From DATLBA01 sp035527275 (GTDB lineage: Bacteria; Planctomycetota; Phycisphaerae; FEN-1346), in contig DATLBA010000124.1 in NCBI GenBank assembly GCA_035527275.1, forward strand, positions 1 through 14,284: a stretch of DNA of 14,284 bases, read 5' to 3'. This document shows, piece after piece, positions 6,907 through 14,056 of this stretch (its first letter is position 1; the number at the start of each line of letters is the position of its first letter). The position numbers and the translations under genes were made by a program. The notes beneath the pieces are model-generated. The model worked only from the letters and a program-made list of their open reading frames with translations, made no database searches and was not told the origin of the DNA.

Positions 6907-7893
6907 ATGAGCGGCACGACGAACGTGTTAAAACTCGGCCTGCCGAAGGGCAGTCTGGAGCGCGCGACGCTCGACCTGATGGCCCGCGCGGGGTTCGACG
7001 TCCAGGTCGCAGATCGGTCCTACAGCCCGCGGACGGACGACCCGGAGATCAAGGTCGCCATGCTCCGGGCCCAGGAGATGAGCCGTTACGTCGAACTCGG
7101 GGCCCTGGACGCCGGTGTCACGGGCCAGGACTGGATCGCCGAGAACGACTCTGACGTCCAGGTGGTGGCCGACCTGGTGTATGCCAAGGCGCATCTGGTG
7201 CCGGTGCGGTGGGTCTTGGCGGTGCCCGAGGACAGCCCCGTCCACAAGCCAGAGGACTTGAATGGCGGCCGCATCGCCACCGAACTCGTGGAGGTCACGA
7301 AGCGGTTCTTCCAGGAGCGCGGCATCGAGGTGGATGTCGAGTTCTCCTGGGGCGCCACCGAGATCAAACCGGGCCTGTCCGAAGCGGTGGAACAACTGCT
7401 CTCGAGCGACGAGCCCGTCGACCGGGTGATTGACAAACTGCTGTCTGATTCCGATGCCAGTCAGGAGGTCAAGGCCGGGCTCGTGGACGCCATTGTGGAC
7501 GTGACCGAAACGGGGGCCTCGCTCCGCGCCAACCGCCTCCGCATCGTGGACACCCTCATGGAGTCCAATACCCAACTGATCGCCAACAAGGCGGCCTGGA
7601 AGGACCCCTGGAAGCGCGCCAAGATCGAGAATCTCACCATGCTTCTAAAGGGGGCCATCGAAGCGAGGGAAAAGGTCGGCCTGAAAATGAACGTGCCGAA
7701 AGCCAACCTCGACGCCGTTCTGACCCTGCTGCCCGCCGAAAAGAGCCCCACTGTCTCCCCCCTGGCCGAGCCCGGTTGGGTGGCGGTTGAGGTCATCCTC
7801 GACAGCACTCAGGAACGCCAACTGGTGCCGGAGTTGAAACGGGCCGGCGCCGGCGGTATTATTGTATATCCACTTAACAAGATCATCCACTGA
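6907..7893 (+). CDS. hisG: ATP phosphoribosyltransferase (long HisG) with internal insertion
   Basis: Catalyses the first step of histidine synthesis, ATP + PRPP to phosphoribosyl-ATP. Seen: N-terminal LKLGLPKGSLE, GALDAGVTGQDWIAEN, the PRPP-binding stretch DAIVDVTETGASLRANRLR, and a C-terminal HisG_C-type regulatory domain (about 255-328). This is the long, feedback-regulated form that does not need HisZ. At 328 residues it is longer than the usual ~285-300. The excess is a block of about 35 residues (158-192) inserted between GATEIKPGL and VDAIVDVTETG, which are contiguous in typical HisG. The block is charged, looks helical and preserves the frame. No other his genes are nearby. ATG at 6907 follows GGAGAG (6895-6900). 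A hairpin lies just downstream. Confidence 0.95.
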   Translation: MSGTTNVLKLGLPKGSLERATLDLMARAGFDVQVADRSYSPRTDDPEIKVAMLRAQEMSRYVELGALDAGVTGQDWIAENDSDVQVVADLVYAKAHLVPVRWVLAVPEDSPVHKPEDLNGGRIATELVEVTKRFFQERGIEVDVEFSWGATEIKPGLSEAVEQLLSSDEPVDRVIDKLLSDSDASQEVKAGLVDAIVDVTETGASLRANRLRIVDTLMESNTQLIANKAAWKDPWKRAKIENLTMLLKGAIEAREKVGLKMNVPKANLDAVLTLLPAEKSPTVSPLAEPGWVAVEVILDSTQERQLVPELKRAGAGGIIVYPLNKIIH

Positions 7894-7904
7894 ACCCCGG
7901 ACCG

Positions 7905-7938
7905 CCCGCTTCGGCAGGTCTAAAAGAGCAGAAGCGGG
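7905..7938 (+). promoter_or_regulatory. Hairpin between hisG and the TPR gene
   Basis: CCCGCTTC (7905-7912) pairs perfectly with GAAGCGGG (7931-7938) around an 18-base loop. There is no T-run, so it is not a canonical terminator. Its 3' arm abuts the purine-rich ribosome-binding site of the next gene, so it could affect translation or mRNA stability. Confidence 0.4.
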
Positions 7939-7956
7939 AAGGGGGAAGGATTGCTT

Positions 7957-10494
7957 ATGCGCGCAAGGTTGGCCTGTCCGGTCGCACTGGCCATGGCGCT
8001 CCTGGTATCGGGAGCGGTGGTTGCTGCGCCTGCGCCCGAGGAAGTCGGGCGCAACTGCAGCCCGGAGCCGATCCGACCGCAGGCCGGGCCCGACCCGCTT
8101 GCCCAGGCGCTTCACCACTACGTCCGGGGCCGGCTTCTGATGGGAAACGGTGAGCATGCGCTCGCAGCGCGGGAACTGCGCGCGGCGGCGGCCCTTGCAC
8201 CGAAGGCGGCCCGCGTATGGCGGCGCCTCGGCGAGGCCCTCTACGAAGTCGGCGACCTCCGCGGCGCAACTGGGGCGCTCGACAAGGCACTCCAACTCCG
8301 GCCCACCGACGTGCCGTCGCTGTACCTTCGCGGTCGGGCCGCCCACAGACTCGGCCGGCCGAAAGACGCCGTCGCCTCCTTCGAGGCGCTGGTCCGGAGC
8401 GCCTCGGAGCATTCGTCATACCGGCTGCTCGGCCTTTACCATCTTGCGCGGACCCATCAGGACGGCGGCGATGTGGACGCGGCTATCCGCGACTACGAGA
8501 CCCTGCTCCGCCTGCTCGCGGAGCCGCGCCCCTTTTTCCGCCAACACGCGGAAATCTACCTGTTGTACCGGGGACAGGCGCAACTCAAGGAGGTGCTCGG
8601 ACGGCTGTACCTGCTCCGAGGGGACAACGATCGGGCGATCCTCGCCTTCAGCGAGGCCCTTGCCGACCGGCCCAATCACACGATACTTCTCGGCCTCCTT
8701 TGCCGCGCCTATATTCAGAAGAAAGACTTCCCAAATGCCCGGGCCTGGGCCCGAAAACTCATCGAGGCTCATCCAGGCGCTTCCGTTGGTTATCGGCGGC
8801 TGGTCGAAACATATCGGGCGGAGGACAACCTGCCGGGCGCCGTTGCCGAACTCGAAGACTACCGCCGCCGGAACCCCGAAAACCACGCCGTAGCGTTCCA
8901 ACTCGCCGAGGCCTGCGAGGCCGCCGGCGAGGAGGAGAAGGCGGCGGCCCTGTATGGAGAACTGGCCGGCCAGGCCGGCCAGGCCGGCCAGGCCGACCAG
9001 GGGTCGGGCAGCGTCGCGGCGGCCCTGAAACTGGCCGAACTCCACCGGCGCGAGGGCCGACCGGTCGAGGCGCTCGAAGCCCTGGCCGGCGCCATGACCG
9101 GCCGCCGATCCGAATCCGCCATCCTCGTCCGGGCTGCTCGCCTCATCGACGGCCTCGAAAACCCCGAGCAAGTGTATCAGGACGCGGGGCGCCTCGTCAC
9201 CGACGACGCGGAAGGTTGCGGCCCGTTTGTGCTGGTCGGCATGCTGGCCGAACGCGCGGGGAAACCCGACGAAGCCATCGACCTCTATCACAAGGCCATC
9301 GCGCGCCAGCCGAAAACCGCCATCGCCTACTCCCGAAAGGCCCACCTGCTGATCCGCGCCGACCGGCTCGAAGACGCACTGGGCGTTTACCGGGCGGCGA
9401 TCGCCGCAGGCCTCCCGCTGCCGGCTTTCCATCGCCAGATGGGAATGATTCTCGAGCGTCTCGACCGGGTGGACGAGGCGGTGGAGGAATATCGGGTGGC
9501 CCGTCGGGGCGCTCCCGACGACAGGGTGACCCGCCATCTCCTGGCCGCCGCCCTTATGCGATTGGGAAAACTGGACGAGGCCGAAGCCGAACTGACGAGC
9601 CACCTGCTGCGGTTCCCGACCGACGTCCAGGCGTTGTGCCAACTGGCCGCCGTGCATATCGGAAAAAATGACCTGGCCCGGGCCGAACAGGCCGTCGAGC
9701 AGGCCCTTGCGATTGACGCCGAAAGCGTGCCGCCCCGCGGTATGCTGGCCGAGATCCGCTACCGGCAGGAGCGCTTCGCCGAGGCCGAGCATATTGCCCG
9801 CGCGATCCTGGCCGACCATCCGGGGGCCGAAGACGTGCGGCTCCTGTTGGCCCACGCCCTCGCCGCACAGGGCAGGCACAAGGAAGCCGTGGCCGAGGTC
9901 CGCGGGCTTCTGGCCGCCGACCCGGAGAACATCGCCTGGCGCTATCTATTGGCGGGCCTCTACAACGAGATGGAGGACGCGGCGTCGTCGGAAAAAGAGT
10001 TGTTGCACATTCTCGAGGTCATGCCCGATCACGCCCCCTCGAACAACGACCTCGGTTACATGTGGGCCGACCGCGGCGTCCACATCGAGCGGGCCGAACG
10101 CATGATCCGGCTCGCCCTGAAAGCCGACCCCCAAAGCGCCGCCTACCTCGACAGCCTGGGCTGGGTCTTCTACAAGTGCGGGCGTTTCGAGGAATCACTC
10201 AAAATTCTCGAATCCGCCGCCGAGAAGGCGCCGGACCTGGACCCGACCATATGGGACCATCTCGGAGACGCCTGCTGGCGCCTGAGCCGCGAGGCCGAAG
10301 CAATCAAGGCGTGGGAAAAGGCCGCCCAAATCCTCGAGGCCCGCACCCGTCGGCGGAGGCCGGAAGACCTGGCGCGCGTCCGCCGCAAGGTCGAAGACTC
10401 ACACGCCGGGGAGGCCCCATCCGTCGCGCCGCTGGCCGACGAGAATCGGCCGGAGAACGACGAATCGCTTTCCAATCCTCCGCCCGAACTGTAG
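7957..10494 (+). CDS. Secreted tetratricopeptide-repeat protein
   Basis: An 845-residue protein with a signal peptide: MRAR, a hydrophobic core (about 5-22) and an Ala-rich cleavage region (about 22-26). There is no lipobox. The rest is almost entirely helical TPR units (about residues 45-800) with typical W/L/G/Y-A-P spacing. A well-conserved late block, NNDLGYMWADRG through YLDSLGWVFYKCGRFEES and IWDHLGDACWRL, is common in long bacterial TPR proteins. It is probably a periplasmic scaffold for protein-protein contacts; no enzyme domain is visible and no partner can be named. An in-frame TTG at 7951 touches the Shine-Dalgarno (GGGGGAAGGA, 7940-7949), so the ATG at 7957 is preferred. Codons near residue 336 include a nine-base repeat encoding GQA units. 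yebC follows 39 bases later. Confidence 0.88.
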   Translation: MRARLACPVALAMALLVSGAVVAAPAPEEVGRNCSPEPIRPQAGPDPLAQALHHYVRGRLLMGNGEHALAARELRAAAALAPKAARVWRRLGEALYEVGDLRGATGALDKALQLRPTDVPSLYLRGRAAHRLGRPKDAVASFEALVRSASEHSSYRLLGLYHLARTHQDGGDVDAAIRDYETLLRLLAEPRPFFRQHAEIYLLYRGQAQLKEVLGRLYLLRGDNDRAILAFSEALADRPNHTILLGLLCRAYIQKKDFPNARAWARKLIEAHPGASVGYRRLVETYRAEDNLPGAVAELEDYRRRNPENHAVAFQLAEACEAAGEEEKAAALYGELAGQAGQAGQADQGSGSVAAALKLAELHRREGRPVEALEALAGAMTGRRSESAILVRAARLIDGLENPEQVYQDAGRLVTDDAEGCGPFVLVGMLAERAGKPDEAIDLYHKAIARQPKTAIAYSRKAHLLIRADRLEDALGVYRAAIAAGLPLPAFHRQMGMILERLDRVDEAVEEYRVARRGAPDDRVTRHLLAAALMRLGKLDEAEAELTSHLLRFPTDVQALCQLAAVHIGKNDLARAEQAVEQALAIDAESVPPRGMLAEIRYRQERFAEAEHIARAILADHPGAEDVRLLLAHALAAQGRHKEAVAEVRGLLAADPENIAWRYLLAGLYNEMEDAASSEKELLHILEVMPDHAPSNNDLGYMWADRGVHIERAERMIRLALKADPQSAAYLDSLGWVFYKCGRFEESLKILESAAEKAPDLDPTIWDHLGDACWRLSREAEAIKAWEKAAQILEARTRRRRPEDLARVRRKVEDSHAGEAPSVAPLADENRPENDESLSNPPPEL
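8964..8999 (+). repeat. Nine-base tandem repeat inside the TPR gene
   Basis: Roughly four units of GGCCAGGCC-type sequence encode GQA triplets between two TPR units, with the last unit diverged to GQADQ. It keeps the frame and looks like replication slippage in a loop region. Confidence 0.7.
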
Positions 10495-10533
10495 CGCGCG
10501 GCATCGCCGGGAAACAAATAAGGAGAGCCCACC

Positions 10534-11286
10534 ATGGCAGGCCACTCGCACTGGGCCGGAATCAAACACAAAAAGGCGCGTGAGGACGCGAAGCGCGGCA
10601 AGGTTTTCTCAAAATGCGTGCGGGCGATCACCGTGGCCGCACGCCAGGGTGGCGGCGACCCGGCCATGAACCTCACCCTCCGATACGCCATCGAAGAAGC
10701 ACGCGACGCCAATATGCCCAAGGACTCCATCGAACGCGCCGTCAAGAAAGGCACCGGGGAACTCGCAGGCGCCAAGACGATTGACGAGGTCGTTTACGAG
10801 GGCTATGCGCCCGGCGGCGTGGCGGTCCTCGTTGAGGCCATGACCGACAATCGCAACCGCACCTCCAGCGACATCGGCAAGATCTTCGAACGTCACAGCG
10901 GTCACCTGGGCCAGCCGGGATGCGTCGTCTGGATGTTCGCCAAGAAGGGCCTCGTCATCACCGGCCCCGGACCCGATGAGGAACAGTTGATGGAGATCGC
11001 CCTGGCCGCCGGCGCCGAGGACATAAACGAGACCGACGGGGCGTACGAAATCCTCTGCGAACCGAACGTCTTCGCCGATCTGAAGGAGGCGCTCCAACAG
11101 GGCGGCGTCGCCGTCGAAAGCGCCCAGCTCGGCCACGTGCCGCAAACCTACGTTTCACCCGGCGAAGAGGACGCCCGCAAGGTCCTCCGCCTCCTGGAAA
11201 CCCTCGAAGACCACGACGACGTCCAAAAGGTCCACGCCAACTTCGACATCGACGCGGAACTCGTGGAAAAGATTCAAGCCGAGTGA
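10534..11286 (+). CDS. yebC: YebC/PmpR family protein
   Basis: A 250-residue protein with the family signature MAGHSHWAGIKHKKAREDAKRGKVFSK at the N-terminus (given as start and end of one run: residues 1-27). The NMPKDSIERAVKKG helix, the EGYAPGGVAVLVEAMTDNRNRT core and a C-terminal domain ending HANFDID follow. Length matches the usual ~240-250. Members were first described as transcriptional regulators; more recent work links them to translation, including relief of ribosome stalling at proline-rich stretches. That would suit the proline-rich IF2 linker encoded nearby, but the connection is inference. The ATG at 10534 follows a strong AAGGAGAG. The next gene starts 21 bases downstream. Confidence 0.95.
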   Translation: MAGHSHWAGIKHKKAREDAKRGKVFSKCVRAITVAARQGGGDPAMNLTLRYAIEEARDANMPKDSIERAVKKGTGELAGAKTIDEVVYEGYAPGGVAVLVEAMTDNRNRTSSDIGKIFERHSGHLGQPGCVVWMFAKKGLVITGPGPDEEQLMEIALAAGAEDINETDGAYEILCEPNVFADLKEALQQGGVAVESAQLGHVPQTYVSPGEEDARKVLRLLETLEDHDDVQKVHANFDIDAELVEKIQAE

Positions 11287-11307
11287 CTCGGCTTCGGGGA
11301 CCTCATC

Positions 11308-11958
11308 GTGCACCTCGTGTCATGGAGCGGTGGAAAGGATAGTTGTCTGGCCTGTCACCGGGCGATCCAGCGCGGGCTGCGCGTATCCCACCTTGTGAAC
11401 ACCATTTCCCAGGAATACGGCCGCGTCCGGTTCCACGGCACCGAGGCAAAACTGATTCGGCTGCAAGCCGAAGCGATGGGGCTCCCTTTGGTGCAGAAGC
11501 GAACCACGCCGGAGGGATATGAGCAAGAGTTTAAGGACGCCGTGCGAAGCGCCGGCCTCCAGGGCACAAAGGGCATGGTCTTCGGCGATGTTCACCTGGA
11601 AGAGGGGAAAAAGTGGGTGGAGCGAGTATGCAGGGAACTGGGCATCGAGCCGCTTTTCCCACTTTGGGGTGAACCCGCGGCTGCGATTCCGGCCGAGTTT
11701 ATGGACGCCGGTTTTCAGGCCGTCGTCGTCAGCGCCCGGGCGGACCTTTTCCCGGAAGAATGGCTGGGCCGCCCCGTGGACCGGGCGTTCCTGCGATACC
11801 TGGAAGAAAACGGAATCGACGCCTGCGGCGAGAACGGCGAATACCATACGCTCGTGATCGACGGCCCCCTCTTCGGGAAGCGCATCCGCCTGACCCGAAC
11901 CCGCCCGATTGTTCGGGACGGCTACCGGCTCCTGGATACGCTCGAGTATTCCCTGTAA
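11308..11958 (+). CDS. ATP-PPase of the diphthine-ammonia ligase (Dph6/DUF71) family
   Basis: The N-type ATP pyrophosphatase P-loop SGGKDS is at residues 7-12, and the family's C-terminal motif GENGEYHT is at 174-181, with GDVHLEEGKKWVERV in between. In archaea and eukaryotes this family makes the last amidation of diphthamide on elongation factor 2. Bacteria lack diphthamide, so the substrate of this 216-residue protein is unknown; it is probably an adenylating amidotransferase-like enzyme. The start is GTG at 11308 with GGGGA (11296-11300) upstream; no ATG precedes the P-loop. It is the last gene of the long plus-strand run, 21 bases after yebC. A short GC hairpin, but no T-run, follows before the tRNA promoter. 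Confidence 0.85.
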   Translation: MHLVSWSGGKDSCLACHRAIQRGLRVSHLVNTISQEYGRVRFHGTEAKLIRLQAEAMGLPLVQKRTTPEGYEQEFKDAVRSAGLQGTKGMVFGDVHLEEGKKWVERVCRELGIEPLFPLWGEPAAAIPAEFMDAGFQAVVVSARADLFPEEWLGRPVDRAFLRYLEENGIDACGENGEYHTLVIDGPLFGKRIRLTRTRPIVRDGYRLLDTLEYSL

Positions 11959-12044
11959 AACGGCGTCGGGCGCGATGCGGTCGCCTGACTTCCACCTCAG
12001 GGGACGATGTCTGGGTCACTTCTCCCGCGCCGCAAGCGGCGGCC

Positions 12045-12072
12045 TTGACACAGCCTCCGCCGGTCCTATAGT
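12045..12072 (+). promoter_or_regulatory. Sigma-70 promoter of tRNA-Arg
   Basis: TTGACA (12045-12050), a 16-base spacer and TATAGT (12067-12072) match the consensus at 11 of 12 positions. The expected start, near 12079, is about nine bases before the tRNA, as is usual for tRNA genes. This is the strongest promoter in the window. Confidence 0.85.
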
Positions 12073-12087
12073 TTCGAGCGTGGGCCT

Positions 12088-12164
<77 letters not shown>

Positions 12165-12215
12165 GAAAAACGAGCGGCTTTGGACGGCGTGGGCTTCAGG
12201 GTTCGGGGGTATCTT

Positions 12216-12247
12216 CTGGCTGAGCGGCCAGGATTTTTCTTTTTCCT
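12216..12247 (+). terminator. Intrinsic terminator after tRNA-Arg
   Basis: CTGGC (12216-12220) pairs with GCCAG (12227-12231) around a six-base loop. TTTTTCTTTTT follows after GA. It lies about 50 bases beyond the tRNA end, so a 3' trailer would be removed during maturation. Confidence 0.7.
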
Positions 12248-12392
12248 GGAGGCTCTCTGCGGCGTAAGCATCGAACAGCGCCGTCCGAAGCCCCCCCCTG
12301 ACCCGCGACCGCCACAGGCGAAGCGCCGCAAGAAAGCAGTAGAGCCGTGAACTGTTTCCTCGTAGCATATTGACAAACAGAATGAAAAGTTT

Positions 12393-12464
12393 GCGGGCGT
12401 AACTCAGCGGTAGAGTGTCATCTTCCCAAACTGGACGTCGTGGGTTCGAATCCCATCGCCCGCT
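12393..12464 (+). tRNA. tRNA-Gly (anticodon CCC) with disrupted anticodon stem
   Basis: The acceptor stem GCGGGCG/CGCCCGC, D stem ACTC/GAGT and T arm GTGGG-TTCGAAT-CCCAT are intact, and loop TTCCCAA gives anticodon CCC for glycine GGG. The anticodon stem TCATC/ACTGG has only three pairs (one a wobble): T30-C40 and C31-A39 are mismatched next to the loop. G at positions 30 and 39 would restore a perfect stem. CCA is not encoded (CCG follows). No clear promoter is seen: a TTGACA at 12370-12375 is too close to the gene to act as its -35. It may be a functional but weak tRNA, a decaying copy, or carry sequencing errors. Confidence 0.85.
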
Positions 12465-12528
12465 CCGGTTTTCGGAGGACACTGTATCAGCCTGCTGACC
12501 GTCGCGATTATTGGGAAAGGAAACGCGA

Positions 12529-12684
12529 ATGATACTCGGCTCTCCTATTAGCGATGAGCCATTCATTGTACAGGTTATCGTCCTCGCCATCATCGGCAGC
12601 ATTCCTTTTGCGGTTGGATTGGTTGTGTTTTTGTGGCGGAAATTGCTTGGGAGAAAACCAATTGAGGAGGACGATAATGACTGA
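12529..12684 (+). CDS. Small single-pass membrane protein, 51 residues, unknown function
   Basis: Starts at ATG 12529 after AAGG (12517-12520) and ends at TGA 12684. The N-terminus SPISDEPF is short and polar. Residues about 13-36 form one strongly hydrophobic helix containing VIVLAIIGSIPFAVGLVVFL, followed by positive WRKLLGRK and an acidic end EEDDND. This charge pattern suggests a cytoplasmic C-terminus. It begins 64 bases after tRNA-Gly and opens the AT-richer islet. Its last codons overlap the start of the next small ORF (ATGACTGA). No homologue is recognised. Small membrane proteins next to a larger gene occur in toxin-antitoxin and defence loci, but nothing here proves that role. Confidence 0.55.
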   Translation: MILGSPISDEPFIVQVIVLAIIGSIPFAVGLVVFLWRKLLGRKPIEEDDND

Positions 12685-12742
12685 GCAAGAGCGCGCAACC
12701 GCAGAACCCAGCCAGGTGCCTAGCACCCACCCTACGCACTGA
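12677..12742 (+). CDS. 21-residue ORF with strong ribosome-binding site; possible leader or coupling peptide
   Basis: ATG at 12677 overlaps the stop of the membrane-protein gene and follows GAGGAGG (12664-12670) at a six-base gap, the best Shine-Dalgarno in the islet. The product is polar (Glu, Thr, Pro, His; no hydrophobic segment). It stops at 12742, ten bases before the ATG of the 284-residue gene, which has no Shine-Dalgarno of its own. The simplest reading is that translation of this short ORF feeds ribosomes to the next gene. It could instead be the remnant of a longer gene. Confidence 0.35.
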   Translation: MTEQERATAEPSQVPSTHPTH

Positions 12743-12752
12743 TCCAAACGAA

Positions 12753-13607
12753 ATGAAATCTTCAGAAAACAATTCTGTTTTTGTGTGGAAAGCCTTCGTG
12801 GAGTGGAAGCCTGCTCTTGAAGCCATGTTTGGAGATATTCTGACCACGGAGATTGAAGCCAAGGCGAGGCAGAACGCGACTCACATAGAAAGCGGCGAGA
12901 TGGGATACAGAGAACTCCTTGGCCAGCCAACCGAACCAATTATCACCAACAACAAAATCGACGAGTTTAGGCGGCGATATTCACACATGCGCGCATATCA
13001 TGGCTGTCGGTCAGATGACACGTCAAACTACTACAAAAAAGGGCTGCTGTTGCGTTATAAAGACACCCAGATTGAACGTTTTAGGTCCATTTTCCTAAGC
13101 GGCGATTTCCCCGAGCTGACCGAGAAAATGCTTCAACAAAGCATCAGAGAAGCGGCTCCTTACTCAGATGACGATGGGGAGTTGTGCCTCGCCATCGATG
13201 ACAGATTTATCGTCGAACATTGTGGCCTCTATCTCATATATGGCAGCGAATATCTAGCGAGCCTCGTAATAGGATTACCCATTGAAAACACCCAAAAGTA
13301 CCTTTCTGTGTTAAGGAAAATCGGCAAGCCCACCTTTTTTGAAATCAACCTCCCAAACACAACCGAGTTTCGTGTCACCGACTGCTGCCTACTGGAATTG
13401 ATTCATGAAATGATTGCAGAGTGGGTGCGCAAGGCTTGCCATCTAGAGGCAGAGAGTTGTTTTTTGGATTTCACATTTTCGCTCCACCAGCCGCTACCGC
13501 CAGAACATATCTGCTCGCACTATCATCCCGGAAAAATCCCAGACCCGAACATGAATCGGAAAATCTATGACTCAGAGACAGGCGAGTATACAGAAATAGC
13601 ACAATAG
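12753..13607 (+). CDS. Unknown protein, 284 residues; possible ADP-ribosyltransferase-like fold
   Basis: Not recognised with certainty. GC is about half, well below the flanking genes, and rare codons (ATA, TTA, CTA, AGG) are common, suggesting horizontal origin. Visible: helical residues 10-60, then MRAYHGCRSDD (79-89), SNYYKKGLLLRY (91-102), LCLAIDDRF (144-152), GLYLIYGSEYL (158-168), PTFFEINLP (193-201), and a His-rich end, EHICSHYHPGKIPD (251-264). A His in a strand, a following helix ending in GL, and a YGS-Y strand recall the H-Y layout of ADP-ribosyltransferase or RNA 2'-phosphotransferase folds; this is a weak structural guess. No signal peptide or membrane segment is seen. The start has no Shine-Dalgarno and probably relies on the preceding 21-residue ORF. 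Confidence 0.75.
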   Translation: MKSSENNSVFVWKAFVEWKPALEAMFGDILTTEIEAKARQNATHIESGEMGYRELLGQPTEPIITNNKIDEFRRRYSHMRAYHGCRSDDTSNYYKKGLLLRYKDTQIERFRSIFLSGDFPELTEKMLQQSIREAAPYSDDDGELCLAIDDRFIVEHCGLYLIYGSEYLASLVIGLPIENTQKYLSVLRKIGKPTFFEINLPNTTEFRVTDCCLLELIHEMIAEWVRKACHLEAESCFLDFTFSLHQPLPPEHICSHYHPGKIPDPNMNRKIYDSETGEYTEIAQ

Positions 13608-13632
13608 CATTATCAAATTTAGGGCTGTCAGG

Positions 13633-13647
13633 CGGTTTTGCCGCCCG
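13633..13647 (+). other. Small hairpin between converging genes
   Basis: GGCGG pairs with CCGCC around a five-base TTTTG loop. No T-run follows on either strand. It sits between the plus-strand unknown gene and the minus-strand mutL remnant and could be a weak transcription end, but this is not shown. Confidence 0.3.
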
Positions 13648-13692
13648 GAAAACATACCCGTCCCAAATTTTCCGCTGCCATCCGCGCACACC

Positions 13693-13998
13693 CTAGAACG
13701 GCAACCGCTCCTCTTCGGTGGACTGGACGGGGGCAGTATAGTCTCGGCCGAACTGTCGTTCCAAGTCCGCTTTGCGGAGGATGACGGCGGTCGGGCGGCC
13801 GTGAGGACAAGTGGCCACCATCTCGGCCGCCTCCCGATGCGCGAGCAGCGCCTCAATCTCCTCGGGGCTCAGCCGGTCGCCCGCCTTGACGGCACCGCGG
13901 CAGGCTGCCACATGGGCGAGTTTCTCGAGCACTTGGTGGGCCGCCGGTGGAGGAGAGCCTTCGCCGCTGGCCGCAGGAGATGAAAAACCGGGCGGCAC
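13693..13998 (-). pseudogene. mutL: mutL remnant (C-terminal end only)
   Basis: The reading frame encodes the last part of the DNA mismatch-repair protein MutL: HQVLEKLAHVAACRGAVKAG, then LSPEEIEALLAHREAAEM, the diagnostic CPHGRP motif (residues 64-69 of the frame) and the closing ADLERQFGRDY. Intact MutL is roughly 600 residues or more. The N-terminal ATPase region and the rest of the C-terminal domain are missing. Upstream, where they should be, lies the terminator and then the end of a cold-shock gene on the same strand. The only plausible start, GTG at 13998, falls inside that terminator hairpin. Similarity begins at about 13945. It is most simply a 5'-deleted relic left by a rearrangement. 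Confidence 0.8.
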
Positions 13999-14018
13999 CC
14001 CGTAAGGGAATACCGCCC
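13983..14018 (-). terminator. Intrinsic terminator of the cold-shock gene
   Basis: On the minus strand GGGCGG (14018-14013) pairs with CCGCCC (13995-13990), with an inner CCC/GGG pairing around TTAC, then GG and TTTTT (13987-13983). It lies about 40 bases after the cold-shock stop and overlaps the apparent start of the mutL remnant. Confidence 0.85.
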
Positions 14019-14056
14019 TTCTTGCATTCGGTTGTTGTGCCGGACCCGGCCGGGTT

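Noticed and set aside
12370..12375. TTGACA as the -35 of a tRNA-Gly promoter
   Set aside because: A correctly spaced -10 would fall inside the tRNA itself.
13016..13607. CRISPR array or insertion sequence in the AT-rich islet
   Set aside because: No regularly spaced repeats, no terminal inverted repeats and no transposase motifs were seen.
13672..13710. Attachment-site duplication of the tRNA-Gly or tRNA-Arg 3' end beyond the islet
   Set aside because: Only seven-base matches (CCGCTCC, TCCGCGC) were found, too short in GC-rich DNA, and the first lies inside the mutL coding tail.
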